DNA from: Limibacterium fermenti
GTDB lineage: Bacteria > Bacteroidota > Bacteroidia > Bacteroidales > Dysgonomonadaceae
Direction of reading: 5' to 3'
NCBI RefSeq assembly: GCF_041902845.1
Contig: NZ_CP159486.1
Location: 1,178,001 to 1,242,000 of the forward strand
DNA length: 64,000 nt
Below, piece by piece: positions 1 through 8,542 of the stretch. Position 1 is the stretch's first letter. Each line of letters starts with the position of its first letter. A model generated the notes under the pieces. That model was not told the DNA's origin and searched no databases. It saw nothing but the letters and a program-made list of their open reading frames with translations. Made by a program: the position numbers and the translations under genes.

Positions 1-570
1 AGACATCATCGTAGCAATCCCTGCCGAGGCAACAGTTTCAATATCCGTAAATCCTGCTTTTGCCGCTCTTAACGTTGGTTCCAATGCATGTAGGGATGTA
101 TTGACGTCAAGACCGGCACTTATTATTCGGTTAAAAGCTTCTGGAACTTGTTCGAGTGAAGCGGCATTCCGTCCACCGATCTTAAGCATTTCATCGGAAA
201 GTGACTGTAATTTTGTTTTTGTGAGTTCTGCAGTAACATTGATCGCTGACATTTTAGTATGCCACTCATTTGCCATTTTTGTTGCTTTAACTCCTACACC
301 AATGGCGACTCCTGCCGCCGCCGCAATTGCAGTATATGGGTTGGCTAACGTCCCGATCGCAGCTCCGACTCCCGGCACTTGTGAACTAATAGCCTCAAAG
401 GCCTCAATATTCTTTATTTTGAAATTGTTTAGCTTTGATTGCATGTCTCCGGTAGCTTTCCTGATTTTCTTATCAGCAGCATTCAAACCTTTATCGAGAT
501 TACCATTCAGGTCTATAAATAATCGTAATTTTGCTAATCCATTCATTTTTACATTAAATATATTTGTCAT
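1..570 (-). CDS. phage tail tape measure protein, N-terminal part (cut by window edge)
   Basis: The reverse strand is open from an ATG at 568-570 to the first base, giving 190 codons of a longer protein. The visible part starts with a charged N-terminus and has an Ala/Gly-rich hydrophobic stretch near residues 65-90, followed by a segment typical of TP901-type tape measure proteins (two-helix region with S-M-K-I-G-like spacing). Tape measures set tail length and are ejected during infection. It lies downstream of the MuF gene, separated by a hairpin terminator, and on the opposite strand from the sheath, tube and tail chaperone genes, which is unusual. Family assignment is inferred from composition and context; the C-terminal bulk is outside the window. 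Confidence 0.7.
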   Translation of the reverse strand, partial: MTNIFNVKMNGLAKLRLFIDLNGNLDKGLNAADKKIRKATGDMQSKLNNFKIKNIEAFEAISSQVPGVGAAIGTLANPYTAIAAAAGVAIGVGVKATKMANEWHTKMSAINVTAELTKTKLQSLSDEMLKIGGRNAASLEQVPEAFNRIISAGLDVNTSLHALEPTLRAAKAGFTDIETVASAGIATMMS

Positions 571-622
571 TCAAAATAAATTTGTATTTTTGTGGTGCCG
601 GGGGCTGCGGCCCATGGCTCCC

Positions 623-656
623 AAAAGCGGTAAGAACTTCGGTTTTTACCGCTTTT
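623..656. terminator. hairpin terminator between MuF gene and tape measure
   Basis: An 11-bp perfect stem (AAAAGCGGTAA at 623-633 with TTACCGCTTTT at 646-656) encloses a 12-nt loop containing TTCG. It begins four bases after the MuF stop codon, so it should end the leftward terminase-portal-MuF transcript and separate the tape measure unit. Confidence 0.7.
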
Positions 657-659
657 GCT

Positions 660-1847
660 TTATTTTATCTTGATAAATCGCCCTTTGCTCAATAACCACA
701 CTTCAAAATCTTCCTTTTCATAATGTTTCAAATGGCCTTTTGCGATGCGCAATGCCTCATTAAAATCGATATGATCGTTAAGATGTATAATAACTGTGTC
801 GGCCTGTTTTTTACCGTTCGATATCGCCCATTGAATTGATTTTTTCGATCCGTTGGGTGATTCGAATTCCACGACCTTTCCGTTCAAAAGCGCATCCCCG
901 TTTTTGTTTCCGAACTTATTTACGTAATCCCTCGGGTAAAACCTGTTTTTAACTTGAGCATCCTGTTCGTTTAGTACGGGAAGCAATTTTAGTTTGGATT
1001 TCGGTTTGTGATTCAGAAGCACGTTGGAGGCTTCGATATTCGTATGCAATTCCTTTTCTCCGTGTAACGGATGAATATCGAATTCGTGACGGCCAACGAC
1101 AAATGACTGATACGTATCTTTCGGATCAAGCCAGGCGATGGATTTCCGTAATTCCGATTTGGGTATTCCTTTATAATACGGATGTCCTTTCGGAAAAATC
1201 AATCCCGTTTTAGCAAGATTGGTGCGGAACATTTTCGGAATATCCACAGATGGAATTTTATCATCCGGTGTAACCCGTCCTAATCCGTTTGGCACCTGTA
1301 CAGCTTCGCATCGGCATCCCCATCCGTTCGGTGGATAATGTGTCAACCAAAACGAATCATTTATCGGGCGAATGATCCCATCCAATAGTTGATGTTCGGG
1401 CCGAACGGCATCATCCCCCGCGGTTTGGTATTTCAGATTGGGGATCGTATCTTTATCGCGTTCGAATTGCGTCCATCGTGCGGCGCTTTGGGAGGCTGAA
1501 ACAGCAAAATTGTACTCACTCCGGAACCAAGCATTATTATATTTCCCGATGACGGTTTGTGCCCGTTCTTTGAAATCGGCAAGCGAACGCAGTTTCCCCT
1601 TTTCGTCTTTCAATAACGAGGTGAGATCGCGCATTTCCTGCCAGTTCTTCGCAGCGCTGAACTCCCACACGTCGCTTGTAAGGCGTGCTAACATTTCCAC
1701 ATCAGGCGTAGTGAAGTCCGGCGTAACGATTCCATAGCTTTCCATCACCTTGCCGGTTAATGAACGGGCCGCAAGTGAGATCAATCCTTTGGAAGGTTCA
1801 CGGCCGGAATGGATATCTCCGATGACCAGATTGACCATTTCTTCCAT
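660..1847 (-). CDS. phage head morphogenesis protein, MuF/SPP1 gp7-like
   Basis: This is a minor capsid protein of the Mu gpF/SPP1 gp7 family. The family core is clear around residues 130-190: a V-R-P-E-H segment, then P-P-N-G-W-G-C-R-C, the conserved Cys-rich signature. The C-terminal 80 residues look like the toxin-type nuclease domains (PBECR group) often fused to MuF proteins; that part is inference. The ATG at 1847 gives 395 residues, but the frame stays open upstream for about 170 nt without any ATG, GTG or TTG. It includes a zinc-ribbon-like C-P-D-C-G-G motif about 30 codons before the ATG. That upstream peptide probably is translated, by a -1 shift from the portal gene (see the slippery site at 1967-1973). 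Confidence 0.85.
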   Translation of the reverse strand: MEEMVNLVIGDIHSGREPSKGLISLAARSLTGKVMESYGIVTPDFTTPDVEMLARLTSDVWEFSAAKNWQEMRDLTSLLKDEKGKLRSLADFKERAQTVIGKYNNAWFRSEYNFAVSASQSAARWTQFERDKDTIPNLKYQTAGDDAVRPEHQLLDGIIRPINDSFWLTHYPPNGWGCRCEAVQVPNGLGRVTPDDKIPSVDIPKMFRTNLAKTGLIFPKGHPYYKGIPKSELRKSIAWLDPKDTYQSFVVGRHEFDIHPLHGEKELHTNIEASNVLLNHKPKSKLKLLPVLNEQDAQVKNRFYPRDYVNKFGNKNGDALLNGKVVEFESPNGSKKSIQWAISNGKKQADTVIIHLNDHIDFNEALRIAKGHLKHYEKEDFEVWLLSKGRFIKIK

Positions 1848-1960
1848 CTTTTGAATGATGGCGGGCGGGATTTCTTCCGATGCTTCGGGATGCGAACCGC
1901 CGCAATCCGGGCAGGTGTGCGCATATAATTGGGGAACGGCGTGCGCTTTGGCTCGATCCC

Positions 1961-3253
1961 CTACCGAAAATTTGCGGATATTCCCCCGCTGTCCAAATGG
2001 GATGTTTCTTTTTTACCGATAATAGGCAAATTGAATGTTTCGGCTATTACATCCTGATCCAATTCGTAATGTGCCATTGCATCGCTGACGATCTTCCAGT
2101 GCTCTGTTAGTGATAAATCCTCTGTCTCATCGAACCGGAACATCATTTTCGTATTATCGAAAGGAAAACCGAGATATTGCAATACGGGCATCAGTTGCCG
2201 TTGTACGATAAAAGCGACATTCCGTTTATCGGCAGTGGCAAGCTTATCGTCTAATGTGCGCTCATGAACTTCCGTTTGTGCACGGTTCCCGTTTTCTTCC
2301 GTAATAGTGGTTGAGCCCAAGAAGCGTTTACCGACTTGATTGTCCTGATATTCGGCTTGCGCCAGGAAAGCCTTATCGGGATTCGCAGCATTGGCGAGAT
2401 CGTGAACGGTGATTGTTGTCCCTGTAGGCAGTACGCCGGTACCTGATTGGCCTAAATTTACAAGAGACTTACTGATTTTAGGCACTTCGGCCTTATTGTT
2501 TGTCTCTGCGGTAATCAATGGAAATCCGAAACGCTCGGAATATTCGGCGTAAGCCTGCAACGCATTCCGTTTCCAAATAAGATTCGGAATAACATCGTTC
2601 ATGATTCCAAAAGTCGAGTTGTGGATGATAGCTACAACATTCGGGAAATCATGATAATTAAGATATTTGTCTCCACCGACTTCAAGATACACACGTCCCA
2701 ATTGCGGACATATATTGCGGCGCGGGATGATCGAAAAAACGGGCGTATCTTCATCGCGGGAGAATTCCAACACACTATATTTTTTGAAATTGCCCTCAAA
2801 GAACTCGTTTAGGAATTCATAAAACCATTGATCATTTATGAAATTGGTCTGCTCATCCAATTGTTTACCATCTTTATCGGTGATATAAAAGCGGTGATTC
2901 ATTGTCGCCATTTTGCGGATCTCGGTGACAGATGCCAAATGCGCATCGATCATGTCACTGTATAAATCCTGAATCAGGTACCAGCGCGGATTATCAATGT
3001 TCTCCGCCGCGCCGATAGCCTGTCGCCATTTATCGATATCCTTCCGGTTACGATCCTGATATTCTTTGATAATTTGAACAAGAATATCATTTTTCGATTT
3101 ATCTGCATAGTGCCTTAATACCGCCTCTGCGGTCATATATTTTTGGTAATCATCCTGCGTAATATTTCCGTCAAGTGTATATTTAAGGGCATCATTGTAA
3201 TTATTTGAATTACCGGCTGCCTTGTTTCTTCTAAAAAGTTCACGTATGTTCAT
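1961..3253 (-). CDS. phage portal protein, DUF935/Mu gp29-like
   Basis: The 430-residue product matches Mu gp29-type portal proteins in length and in sequence pattern: an N-terminal helical region, a stem-like segment with N-P-R-W near residue 88, and an acidic C-terminal domain. The portal forms the dodecameric DNA gate of the capsid. It sits between the gp36-like gene and MuF, the standard Mu-like order. The stop at 1961-1963 is preceded by a -1 slippery heptamer, so part of the product may continue into MuF. Confidence 0.85.
   Translation of the reverse strand: MNIRELFRRNKAAGNSNNYNDALKYTLDGNITQDDYQKYMTAEAVLRHYADKSKNDILVQIIKEYQDRNRKDIDKWRQAIGAAENIDNPRWYLIQDLYSDMIDAHLASVTEIRKMATMNHRFYITDKDGKQLDEQTNFINDQWFYEFLNEFFEGNFKKYSVLEFSRDEDTPVFSIIPRRNICPQLGRVYLEVGGDKYLNYHDFPNVVAIIHNSTFGIMNDVIPNLIWKRNALQAYAEYSERFGFPLITAETNNKAEVPKISKSLVNLGQSGTGVLPTGTTITVHDLANAANPDKAFLAQAEYQDNQVGKRFLGSTTITEENGNRAQTEVHERTLDDKLATADKRNVAFIVQRQLMPVLQYLGFPFDNTKMMFRFDETEDLSLTEHWKIVSDAMAHYELDQDVIAETFNLPIIGKKETSHLDSGGISANFR
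1967..1973 (-). other. candidate -1 frameshift site joining portal and MuF reading frames
   Basis: On the reverse strand the portal frame reads GCA AAT TTT CGG TAG. A AAT TTT is a -1 slippery heptamer of the X XXY YYZ type, one codon before the portal stop. A -1 shift leads into the open frame that runs without a stop into the MuF protein, which has no start codon of its own between here and 1847. The product would be a portal-MuF fusion. No stimulatory structure was established; a simple re-start at 1847 is the alternative. Confidence 0.45.
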
Positions 3254-3269
3254 TTCTTTCCTTTTTGAA

Positions 3270-3716
3270 TTACCATTTATGATTTTCAGGCGGGCGACTG
3301 TTGATTACCACCTCGCTATATTCTTCTCCTTCGTCATCCTTTACCGTTGGAAGATCGGTCGGCGTTGTTCCATTGCCGACATCTTTCAACCAGTCAATGG
3401 CATCTTGATAGCGATTTGCCCGGTGTTCCGGTATGTCTTTCATGCCGGTTTGGCTGTAAAGGTGGTAGAGTGCAATGTCGATGGTGATGGTAACGATCCA
3501 CTGGTCTCGTAAGTCGTTCAGTTCATCACCGGGTGTGAATATTTCATCGCAATCGTACCGTTTGCCAATGCGGTTTTTTATTTGATGGATAGCTGTTTGT
3601 TCGGCCCGAATGAGTTTTGCACTAACATACCAGTCAATAGTATTGGCCGTCAGGAGCCGGATGATCTCCGCTTTGATCTGCATGCCATAATCGGATTGGA
3701 GTATAAATCTTGCCAT
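3270..3716 (-). CDS. DUF1320 / Mu gp36-like head-tail protein
   Basis: The 148-residue protein has the arrangement of DUF1320 (Mu gp36): a short N-terminal D-Y segment, a helical region with E-Q-T-A and I-G-K-R-Y, and a later D-A-I-x-W-L helix. These proteins are thought to act at the head-tail interface. It lies one base from the large terminase stop and 16 bases before the portal start, inside the leftward packaging operon. Confidence 0.7.
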   Translation of the reverse strand: MARFILQSDYGMQIKAEIIRLLTANTIDWYVSAKLIRAEQTAIHQIKNRIGKRYDCDEIFTPGDELNDLRDQWIVTITIDIALYHLYSQTGMKDIPEHRANRYQDAIDWLKDVGNGTTPTDLPTVKDDEGEEYSEVVINSRPPENHKW

Positions 3717-3717
3717 A

Positions 3718-5271
3718 TTAAAATCTATTTTTTTGAAATACTGAACGTGGCGTGGTTACTATATCGAAAGAACTCACAAACGTTACCTTGTTGAGTTCTG
3801 CTATTGCAGACTGAAGAGCATCAGGGCCGTCATCATTGGCTCCGCTACCTTTTTCAAATGCGAGGAGTTGATCTTCCAGGTTCTTCATTCCCGGATCATT
3901 TTGGTTATTGATGTTAAAATAAACATTCAATCGTTCGAAATGTCCTGCCATGCTTTCAATACGATCATATTTATTTCCTTTACTGTTTTTGTCAGCCACA
4001 ATGGGAATATAATATCCGCGCCGATCTCCTTCGGTATCGAAATCGTTTACGAATTCATCTTGTGCAAAAAGGCCTTCAATCAAGTATGCGATATTATACT
4101 TTTGCAGGTGTTTTTTTTCATACAGTTCATAAAGCCAATACGCACATACGGCACGGGATGTTTGACGGACAAAAGCATCAATAATATGAAATTCCCTTTT
4201 TGTTTTTCCAACCAAGAGAAGCGCTTTGTAGTCGCCCCTATCTTTATATGAGAGGTCGCCATACATAACCAAAGCATCGTATTTTTGTAACGGGAGTACG
4301 TTTTTGTACTGAATCCATTCCGGTTTGAAAATCGAACCGTCCACTAATGGCGTACACATGTATTCCCGCATCCAAGAACGATAAGGCGTTGATGCATATT
4401 TCTCACGCCAATAGTCGGAGGTATATTTTGCTGTCCATGACGGTGTAAAAAGGTCATCGATAACCGCTTTGATTTTGAAGTGATGAAAAGTTTTCGGCAA
4501 CCCTTGCTCTTTAGCCTTTCTGTTAGATATTTCACATAATTCTATCAGTTTTGACATGATGGAATTTTTGTGAATTTGATTATTGTTGAATACAAACCGT
4601 TCGTGCCCCTTGTCAAAGCATCCCCACAGCGTTCCGGTAATATAGTCCACCGCTTCACGGATTAGCCGGTCGTTGTTACAACGTTTCAACGTATCAATAT
4701 CGTCGCATCCGATATAATCAGGTCGATGTTCGCCGTTGCGTAGCCCGCGGGGGTCTTGTCCGAACCCGAGTGCCCTGAAATGGATACCGTTCTTTGTCGT
4801 GAAATTGCCTTCTGACCAATCACCGTGCTTAAATTGTTCACCGTAATCGTTTATAAGACGTTTGTTAAACTTCAAATTCGCCTGAATATCGGAAAGCAAT
4901 CGAATGGCTTTATCTTCATTTGCGCCAATTAACAACATAAACCAAATTTCCTTTTTAACCAAGGCTAAAAAAAGCGGTACGCCAAGCATGAAGTGTACGG
5001 ATTTAGCCGAGCCTCGAAACCAGTCGTTGAGCAATTTGATTATAGAATTATCAATAATGAGATTGGCTGTTTTTTTGTGGAAAGGCGCACATTCGGAAGT
5101 TGCAAATTCAGGAAAATGATAGGCAAACCAGTCGGTATAATTTAATTCAAGTTTTTTGATACGCTTGTGCTTTTCTTCCGCGGTTTCGCTTACTTTCAAA
5201 AATGCCGTCTTTTGGATTCGCAAGCAATGCGCATCATAGTCTTTTAATATTTTGTCGTAATTAATTGCCAT
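3718..5271 (-). CDS. phage terminase large subunit
   Basis: The 517-residue ATPase-nuclease packages DNA into the prohead. A degenerate Walker A (W-F-R-G-S-A-K-S) lies near residue 85, a Walker B-like acidic segment (Y-I-G-C-D-D-I-D) near 190, and the RNase H-like nuclease begins near 335 with a G-D-L-S-Y-x-D-x-G-D-Y pattern. Length and architecture fit Mu-like large terminases. Its start overlaps the small terminase end by 11 nt, showing translational coupling. Confidence 0.9.
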   Translation of the reverse strand: MAINYDKILKDYDAHCLRIQKTAFLKVSETAEEKHKRIKKLELNYTDWFAYHFPEFATSECAPFHKKTANLIIDNSIIKLLNDWFRGSAKSVHFMLGVPLFLALVKKEIWFMLLIGANEDKAIRLLSDIQANLKFNKRLINDYGEQFKHGDWSEGNFTTKNGIHFRALGFGQDPRGLRNGEHRPDYIGCDDIDTLKRCNNDRLIREAVDYITGTLWGCFDKGHERFVFNNNQIHKNSIMSKLIELCEISNRKAKEQGLPKTFHHFKIKAVIDDLFTPSWTAKYTSDYWREKYASTPYRSWMREYMCTPLVDGSIFKPEWIQYKNVLPLQKYDALVMYGDLSYKDRGDYKALLLVGKTKREFHIIDAFVRQTSRAVCAYWLYELYEKKHLQKYNIAYLIEGLFAQDEFVNDFDTEGDRRGYYIPIVADKNSKGNKYDRIESMAGHFERLNVYFNINNQNDPGMKNLEDQLLAFEKGSGANDDGPDALQSAIAELNKVTFVSSFDIVTTPRSVFQKNRF

Positions 5272-5758
5272 TGTCCTGATCTATTTTGAAGATTAAAAAC
5301 ATTTTGTGATACTGTGTTATTTTTACAGCATCTTCGGGTTCGATTTGGCTTATATAGTTATCGCATTCAATCAGCACATCACGGACAACTTCGGGGCTTA
5401 CCTTTTTACTCATATAATCGTATGCCTTCATAATCTTACTGATGGCATCAGCGTCGATTTCTTTTACTTCATTACCATTTGTGTCAGTTCTTTTTTCACC
5501 CTTAGCTACTCGAATAGCTGCTTCCATAAGAATACGTTTCAATTCAGTTGGGCCTAAATCGAAAAGTTCTTTTTTGTCATCCCATTTACCGTCTTCACGC
5601 CATCGATAAATAGTTTTGATATCGCGTTCCAATTCTTCTGCGATAGCTTCCGGTTTTAATCCTCGTTCAACGAATAGCCATTCGGCATGATTGATTTCGG
5701 CTTGTGAGGCCTGTCCTTTTCTTCTCTTTTTCGCCATTTGAATTAAATTTTTATACAA
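5261..5758 (-). CDS. phage terminase small subunit (HTH DNA-binding)
   Basis: The 165-residue protein starts with a basic stretch and a helix-turn-helix around residues 28-60 (A-I-A-E-E-L-x-x-x-x-x-T-I-Y-R-W), the DNA-recognition part of small terminases. The remainder is helical and probably oligomerises. It is the first gene of the leftward arm and overlaps the large terminase. It faces the divergent control region with three palindromes. Confidence 0.75.
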   Translation of the reverse strand: MYKNLIQMAKKRRKGQASQAEINHAEWLFVERGLKPEAIAEELERDIKTIYRWREDGKWDDKKELFDLGPTELKRILMEAAIRVAKGEKRTDTNGNEVKEIDADAISKIMKAYDYMSKKVSPEVVRDVLIECDNYISQIEPEDAVKITQYHKMFLIFKIDQDNGN

Positions 5759-5793
5759 TATTACGGATTCTTTTCGCGCGTAGGGATATCGGC

Positions 5794-5852
5794 GTTAAAG
5801 CAGCTTTAACGATTCGTAAAGTGGCTTTAATGTTTAATAAAGTGGCTTTATT
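5794..5852. promoter_or_regulatory. three phased palindromes in the divergent late control region
   Basis: Three copies of TAAAG-nnG-CTTTA occur at 5796-5808, 5817-5829 and 5838-5850. Centres at 5802, 5823 and 5844 are exactly 21 bp apart, two helical turns, so dimers would bind on one DNA face. Copies one and three extend the symmetry to 17 bp (5794-5810 and 5836-5852). The array lies between the terminase arm and the protease/capsid arm. It is probably the operator of a late-gene regulator encoded outside the window. Confidence 0.65.
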
Positions 5853-5923
5853 CCGTGTATTGACATTCAAAAATAACCCGTTACTTTTGCTGCATATTTA
5901 TACGATTTAAATAGTCGTGATTT

Positions 5924-7033
5924 ATGAGAATAAGAAAAATTGACAATAGTCATGCGGAAGTAAAATTATACGGGAATATCGGCACATGGTTTACCGATGG
6001 CGACCAGTTCTCGCAAATGCTCGAAGAGGTCGAAGCTAACGGATATACCCGTCTAACGATTCGAGAGCATTGTTTCGGCGGATCGGTGTTCGAAGGAAAT
6101 GTAATTTACAATGCACTGCAAAGAAGCAAACTCGATATTACGATCGTAATTGACGGTGTGGCCGCTTCAATGGGATGTTATATTCTTCCGGCCATCGAAA
6201 ACGTGGAAATTTGCGAAAACGCTTTCGGCATGGTTCACCGTCCGAAATCATTTGGCGGGGGTGATGCGGATGCACACCGTAATGAAGCTAAACTGCTCGA
6301 CAGTATGGAAGCCAATTTCATTAAAAGAGTGAGCGAACGAACCGGGATGAAAGAAACCGACGTCCGTAAGAAATGGCTTGATGGCGGTGACCATTGGCTT
6401 AACGCCAAAGAAATGGTACAATACGGATTTGCCAAAAAAGTTATCCCTGCTACTGCGAAAAACATAAAAGATTTAGACAAAGATATAGCGGCTAACATCA
6501 GCGTGGAAAGCATATACGATCGTTTTGCCGCGCAACTACAGATAGAATCAACTAATCACAAAAATGACAAAAAAATGAATGTAAGTGCACTTATTGCCGC
6601 CTTCGCATTGGAAGGCGTTACGGCTGAGAGTTCCGAAGCGGATGTTCTGAAGGCCCTTCAAACCAAATTTTCCGGTTTGGAAAACAAAATAAAGGAATTG
6701 GAAAACACGGCCAAAGCAAAAACGGAAGCCGAAATCAATGCATTGCTGGATGCGCAACCGAAAGGCGCCTTCACCGATGATGAGCGGAACAAACTGAAAG
6801 AAATCGGAGTAAAAGCGGGCGTTGATGCTTTGGCAGTGGCTTTGAAGAAAAATACGAAACCTACCCCTGTTATTGCAAGTATGATTCGGGATGCAAAAGG
6901 TGATGCTGCCGTTACAAAGGATTGGAAATGGTACCAGAAAAATGATCCCAAGGGATTGGAAAAGTTAGCGGAATCGAATGCCGATGAGTTCAACAGGCTG
7001 TATTTGGCTGAATATGGCGTGAATCCCGCATAA
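5924..7033 (+). CDS. phage head maturation protease (ClpP-like) with scaffold domain
   Basis: Residues 1-190 form a ClpP-fold serine protease: substrate-loop G-G-S-V near 50, nucleophile Ser in G-V-A-A-S-M-G at about 83, His in M-V-H-R-P at about 104. Residues 218-369 form a separate acidic, coiled-coil-rich domain, like the scaffold that such proteases carry or share with a nested gene. It opens the rightward arm, directly after the phased palindromes and before the major capsid gene. The protease cleaves scaffold and capsid during prohead maturation. Confidence 0.85.
   Translation: MRIRKIDNSHAEVKLYGNIGTWFTDGDQFSQMLEEVEANGYTRLTIREHCFGGSVFEGNVIYNALQRSKLDITIVIDGVAASMGCYILPAIENVEICENAFGMVHRPKSFGGGDADAHRNEAKLLDSMEANFIKRVSERTGMKETDVRKKWLDGGDHWLNAKEMVQYGFAKKVIPATAKNIKDLDKDIAANISVESIYDRFAAQLQIESTNHKNDKKMNVSALIAAFALEGVTAESSEADVLKALQTKFSGLENKIKELENTAKAKTEAEINALLDAQPKGAFTDDERNKLKEIGVKAGVDALAVALKKNTKPTPVIASMIRDAKGDAAVTKDWKWYQKNDPKGLEKLAESNADEFNRLYLAEYGVNPA
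6575..7033 (+). CDS. possible nested scaffold protein, internal start in protease gene
   Basis: An in-frame ATG at 6575 (start of M-N-V-S-A-L) follows an A-rich stretch and falls exactly where the protease domain ends. Translation from here would give a 152-residue helical protein, as with lambda Nu3 inside C. No strong Shine-Dalgarno is visible, which is normal in Bacteroidales. This is inference from domain layout only. Confidence 0.35.
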   Translation: MNVSALIAAFALEGVTAESSEADVLKALQTKFSGLENKIKELENTAKAKTEAEINALLDAQPKGAFTDDERNKLKEIGVKAGVDALAVALKKNTKPTPVIASMIRDAKGDAAVTKDWKWYQKNDPKGLEKLAESNADEFNRLYLAEYGVNPA

Positions 7034-7065
7034 ATATTGAATTATTAATTGCAAATAAATATTAT

Positions 7066-8112
7066 ATGAGAACGAAAACAATTTTAGTGATGTTGATGGC
7101 CTTGTTGGCCAACACTGTTATGGGCGGGGCGATTGCGTATGCTGTAGGTATTCCGGAAATAGCAGGCGTAGTGGGAATGAATGTCGTCGGACTCGCTTTG
7201 TCGTTTGTCCCTATGCCCTCGGGGGTACGGGCTGGCGTGTATGTAGAGGTATGGACGGGAGAATTAGTGAAGCATTTCAGTCATGCCGAAACTGCTACTT
7301 GGATGGATGGAATACCTGATTACAGCCGTTACCAAAATAATAGTGTGATCCATTTGGTAGATGTGGGTGCCGATCCGGATGTATTGATTAATAACTCAAC
7401 CTATCCTATCCCTATTCAAGAATTGGAGGACGGGGATATCGCAATCTCTTTGGATAAGTTTCAAACAAAGCCTACACCCGTGACGGATGATGAATTGCAT
7501 GCCTTGAGTTATGATAAGATCTCAAGTGTAAAAGAACGACACGGAAATGCAATTGCCGAGACGAAATTCGATAAAGCAATTCATGCTTTTGCCCCGGCTG
7601 AAAATGCGGCTTCGACACCTGTGGTATTTACATCCGGTGACGCATCCGACGGACGATCGATGATCACTCGTAAAGATATCATCAAGTTGAAAAAGGCATT
7701 CGATGACGCCAAAGTACCGGTAAAAGGCCGCCGTTTGGTATTGTGCAACGAACATGTACAGGATTTGCTTTTAGCGGATCAGAAATTTGCCGATCAATAT
7801 TACAATTACACTTCCGGTAAAATTTCAAATCTGTACGGGTTTGAAGTGTATGAATATGTAAACAATCCCTTGTTTACACAGGAAGGAAAAAAGAAATCCT
7901 TTGGCGCGACTGCCGCTGCGGGTGATTTCCGTGCTTCTGTTGCTTTCCATGCACCGACTATGTTCAAGTGCGCGGGCGAGACAAAAATGTATTATTCCGA
8001 AGCGAAAACAGATCCGCAAAACCAAAGGAATCTGATCAGTTTCCGTCACCGCTTTATCGCTTTGCCGAAAAAGCAGAAAGCTATCGGGGCAATTGTGTCT
8101 AAGTCGGTTTAA
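7066..8112 (+). CDS. phage major capsid protein
   Basis: The 348-residue protein directly follows protease/scaffold and resembles the capsid proteins of Bacteroides Mu-like prophages. It begins with a hydrophobic Gly/Ala/Val-rich segment (residues 5-48), then a V-E-V-W-T-G-E motif, and later alternating Asp/Gly-rich strands ending in H-R-F-I-A. The hydrophobic N-terminus mimics a signal peptide but is typical here and probably lies inside the head. A terminator follows it, which fits high-level expression of a discrete capsid transcript. Confidence 0.75.
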   Translation: MRTKTILVMLMALLANTVMGGAIAYAVGIPEIAGVVGMNVVGLALSFVPMPSGVRAGVYVEVWTGELVKHFSHAETATWMDGIPDYSRYQNNSVIHLVDVGADPDVLINNSTYPIPIQELEDGDIAISLDKFQTKPTPVTDDELHALSYDKISSVKERHGNAIAETKFDKAIHAFAPAENAASTPVVFTSGDASDGRSMITRKDIIKLKKAFDDAKVPVKGRRLVLCNEHVQDLLLADQKFADQYYNYTSGKISNLYGFEVYEYVNNPLFTQEGKKKSFGATAAAGDFRASVAFHAPTMFKCAGETKMYYSEAKTDPQNQRNLISFRHRFIALPKKQKAIGAIVSKSV

Positions 8113-8127
8113 TGAAATGTATAACCC

Positions 8128-8159
8128 GAAAACTCCCCGCGATATCAACGGGAGTTTTC
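8128..8159 (+). terminator. terminator after major capsid gene
   Basis: A 10-bp stem (GAAAACTCCC with GGGAGTTTTC) with a 12-nt loop starts 15 bases after the capsid stop. It may be partial, because tail genes follow on the same strand with no clear new promoter. Confidence 0.6.
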
Positions 8160-8176
8160 TATAACTAATTAAAACA

Positions 8177-8542
8177 ATGGGTAATTTAAAGATATCTAAA
8201 GAAACAAGGGCAAAAGCTATCCAAACAGCAAAGGATAACGGATTGTCGTCGATTTTCGTAAATGATAAAGGCGAGTTTTTCAGCAATGAAAACTTTGCAC
8301 GCCTAAGTGTGGATCAAAAGGTCGATCGATATGCAAAAATCGATGTATTGACGGTTGATACGGATGAGAAAAAAGGCACCAATGACACGGGTACTGTAAC
8401 GGAAGTTGTTGCCGCTATCGAAGCCGCGACCGATATCGCTTCGGTTGAAGCAATCCTGAAAGCGGAAAACGAAGGAAAAGGGCGCAAAACCGTCATTGAA
8501 GCCGCTGAAAAGAAAATCAAACAATTTAAACCCGAAGAATAA
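8177..8542 (+). CDS. small phage structural protein of unknown role
   Basis: The 121-residue acidic/basic mixed protein has an N-terminal segment with V-N-D-K-G-E-F-F and two helical Ala/Glu-rich segments at the C-terminus. Position between capsid and sheath suggests head decoration or head completion. Its stop overlaps the sheath start as TAATG. No family was recognised. Confidence 0.6.
   Translation: MGNLKISKETRAKAIQTAKDNGLSSIFVNDKGEFFSNENFARLSVDQKVDRYAKIDVLTVDTDEKKGTNDTGTVTEVVAAIEAATDIASVEAILKAENEGKGRKTVIEAAEKKIKQFKPEE

Noticed and set aside
101..673. Long forward-strand open frame
   Set aside because: It is the antisense shadow of the tape measure gene, whose reverse-strand frame is protein-like and open to the window edge.
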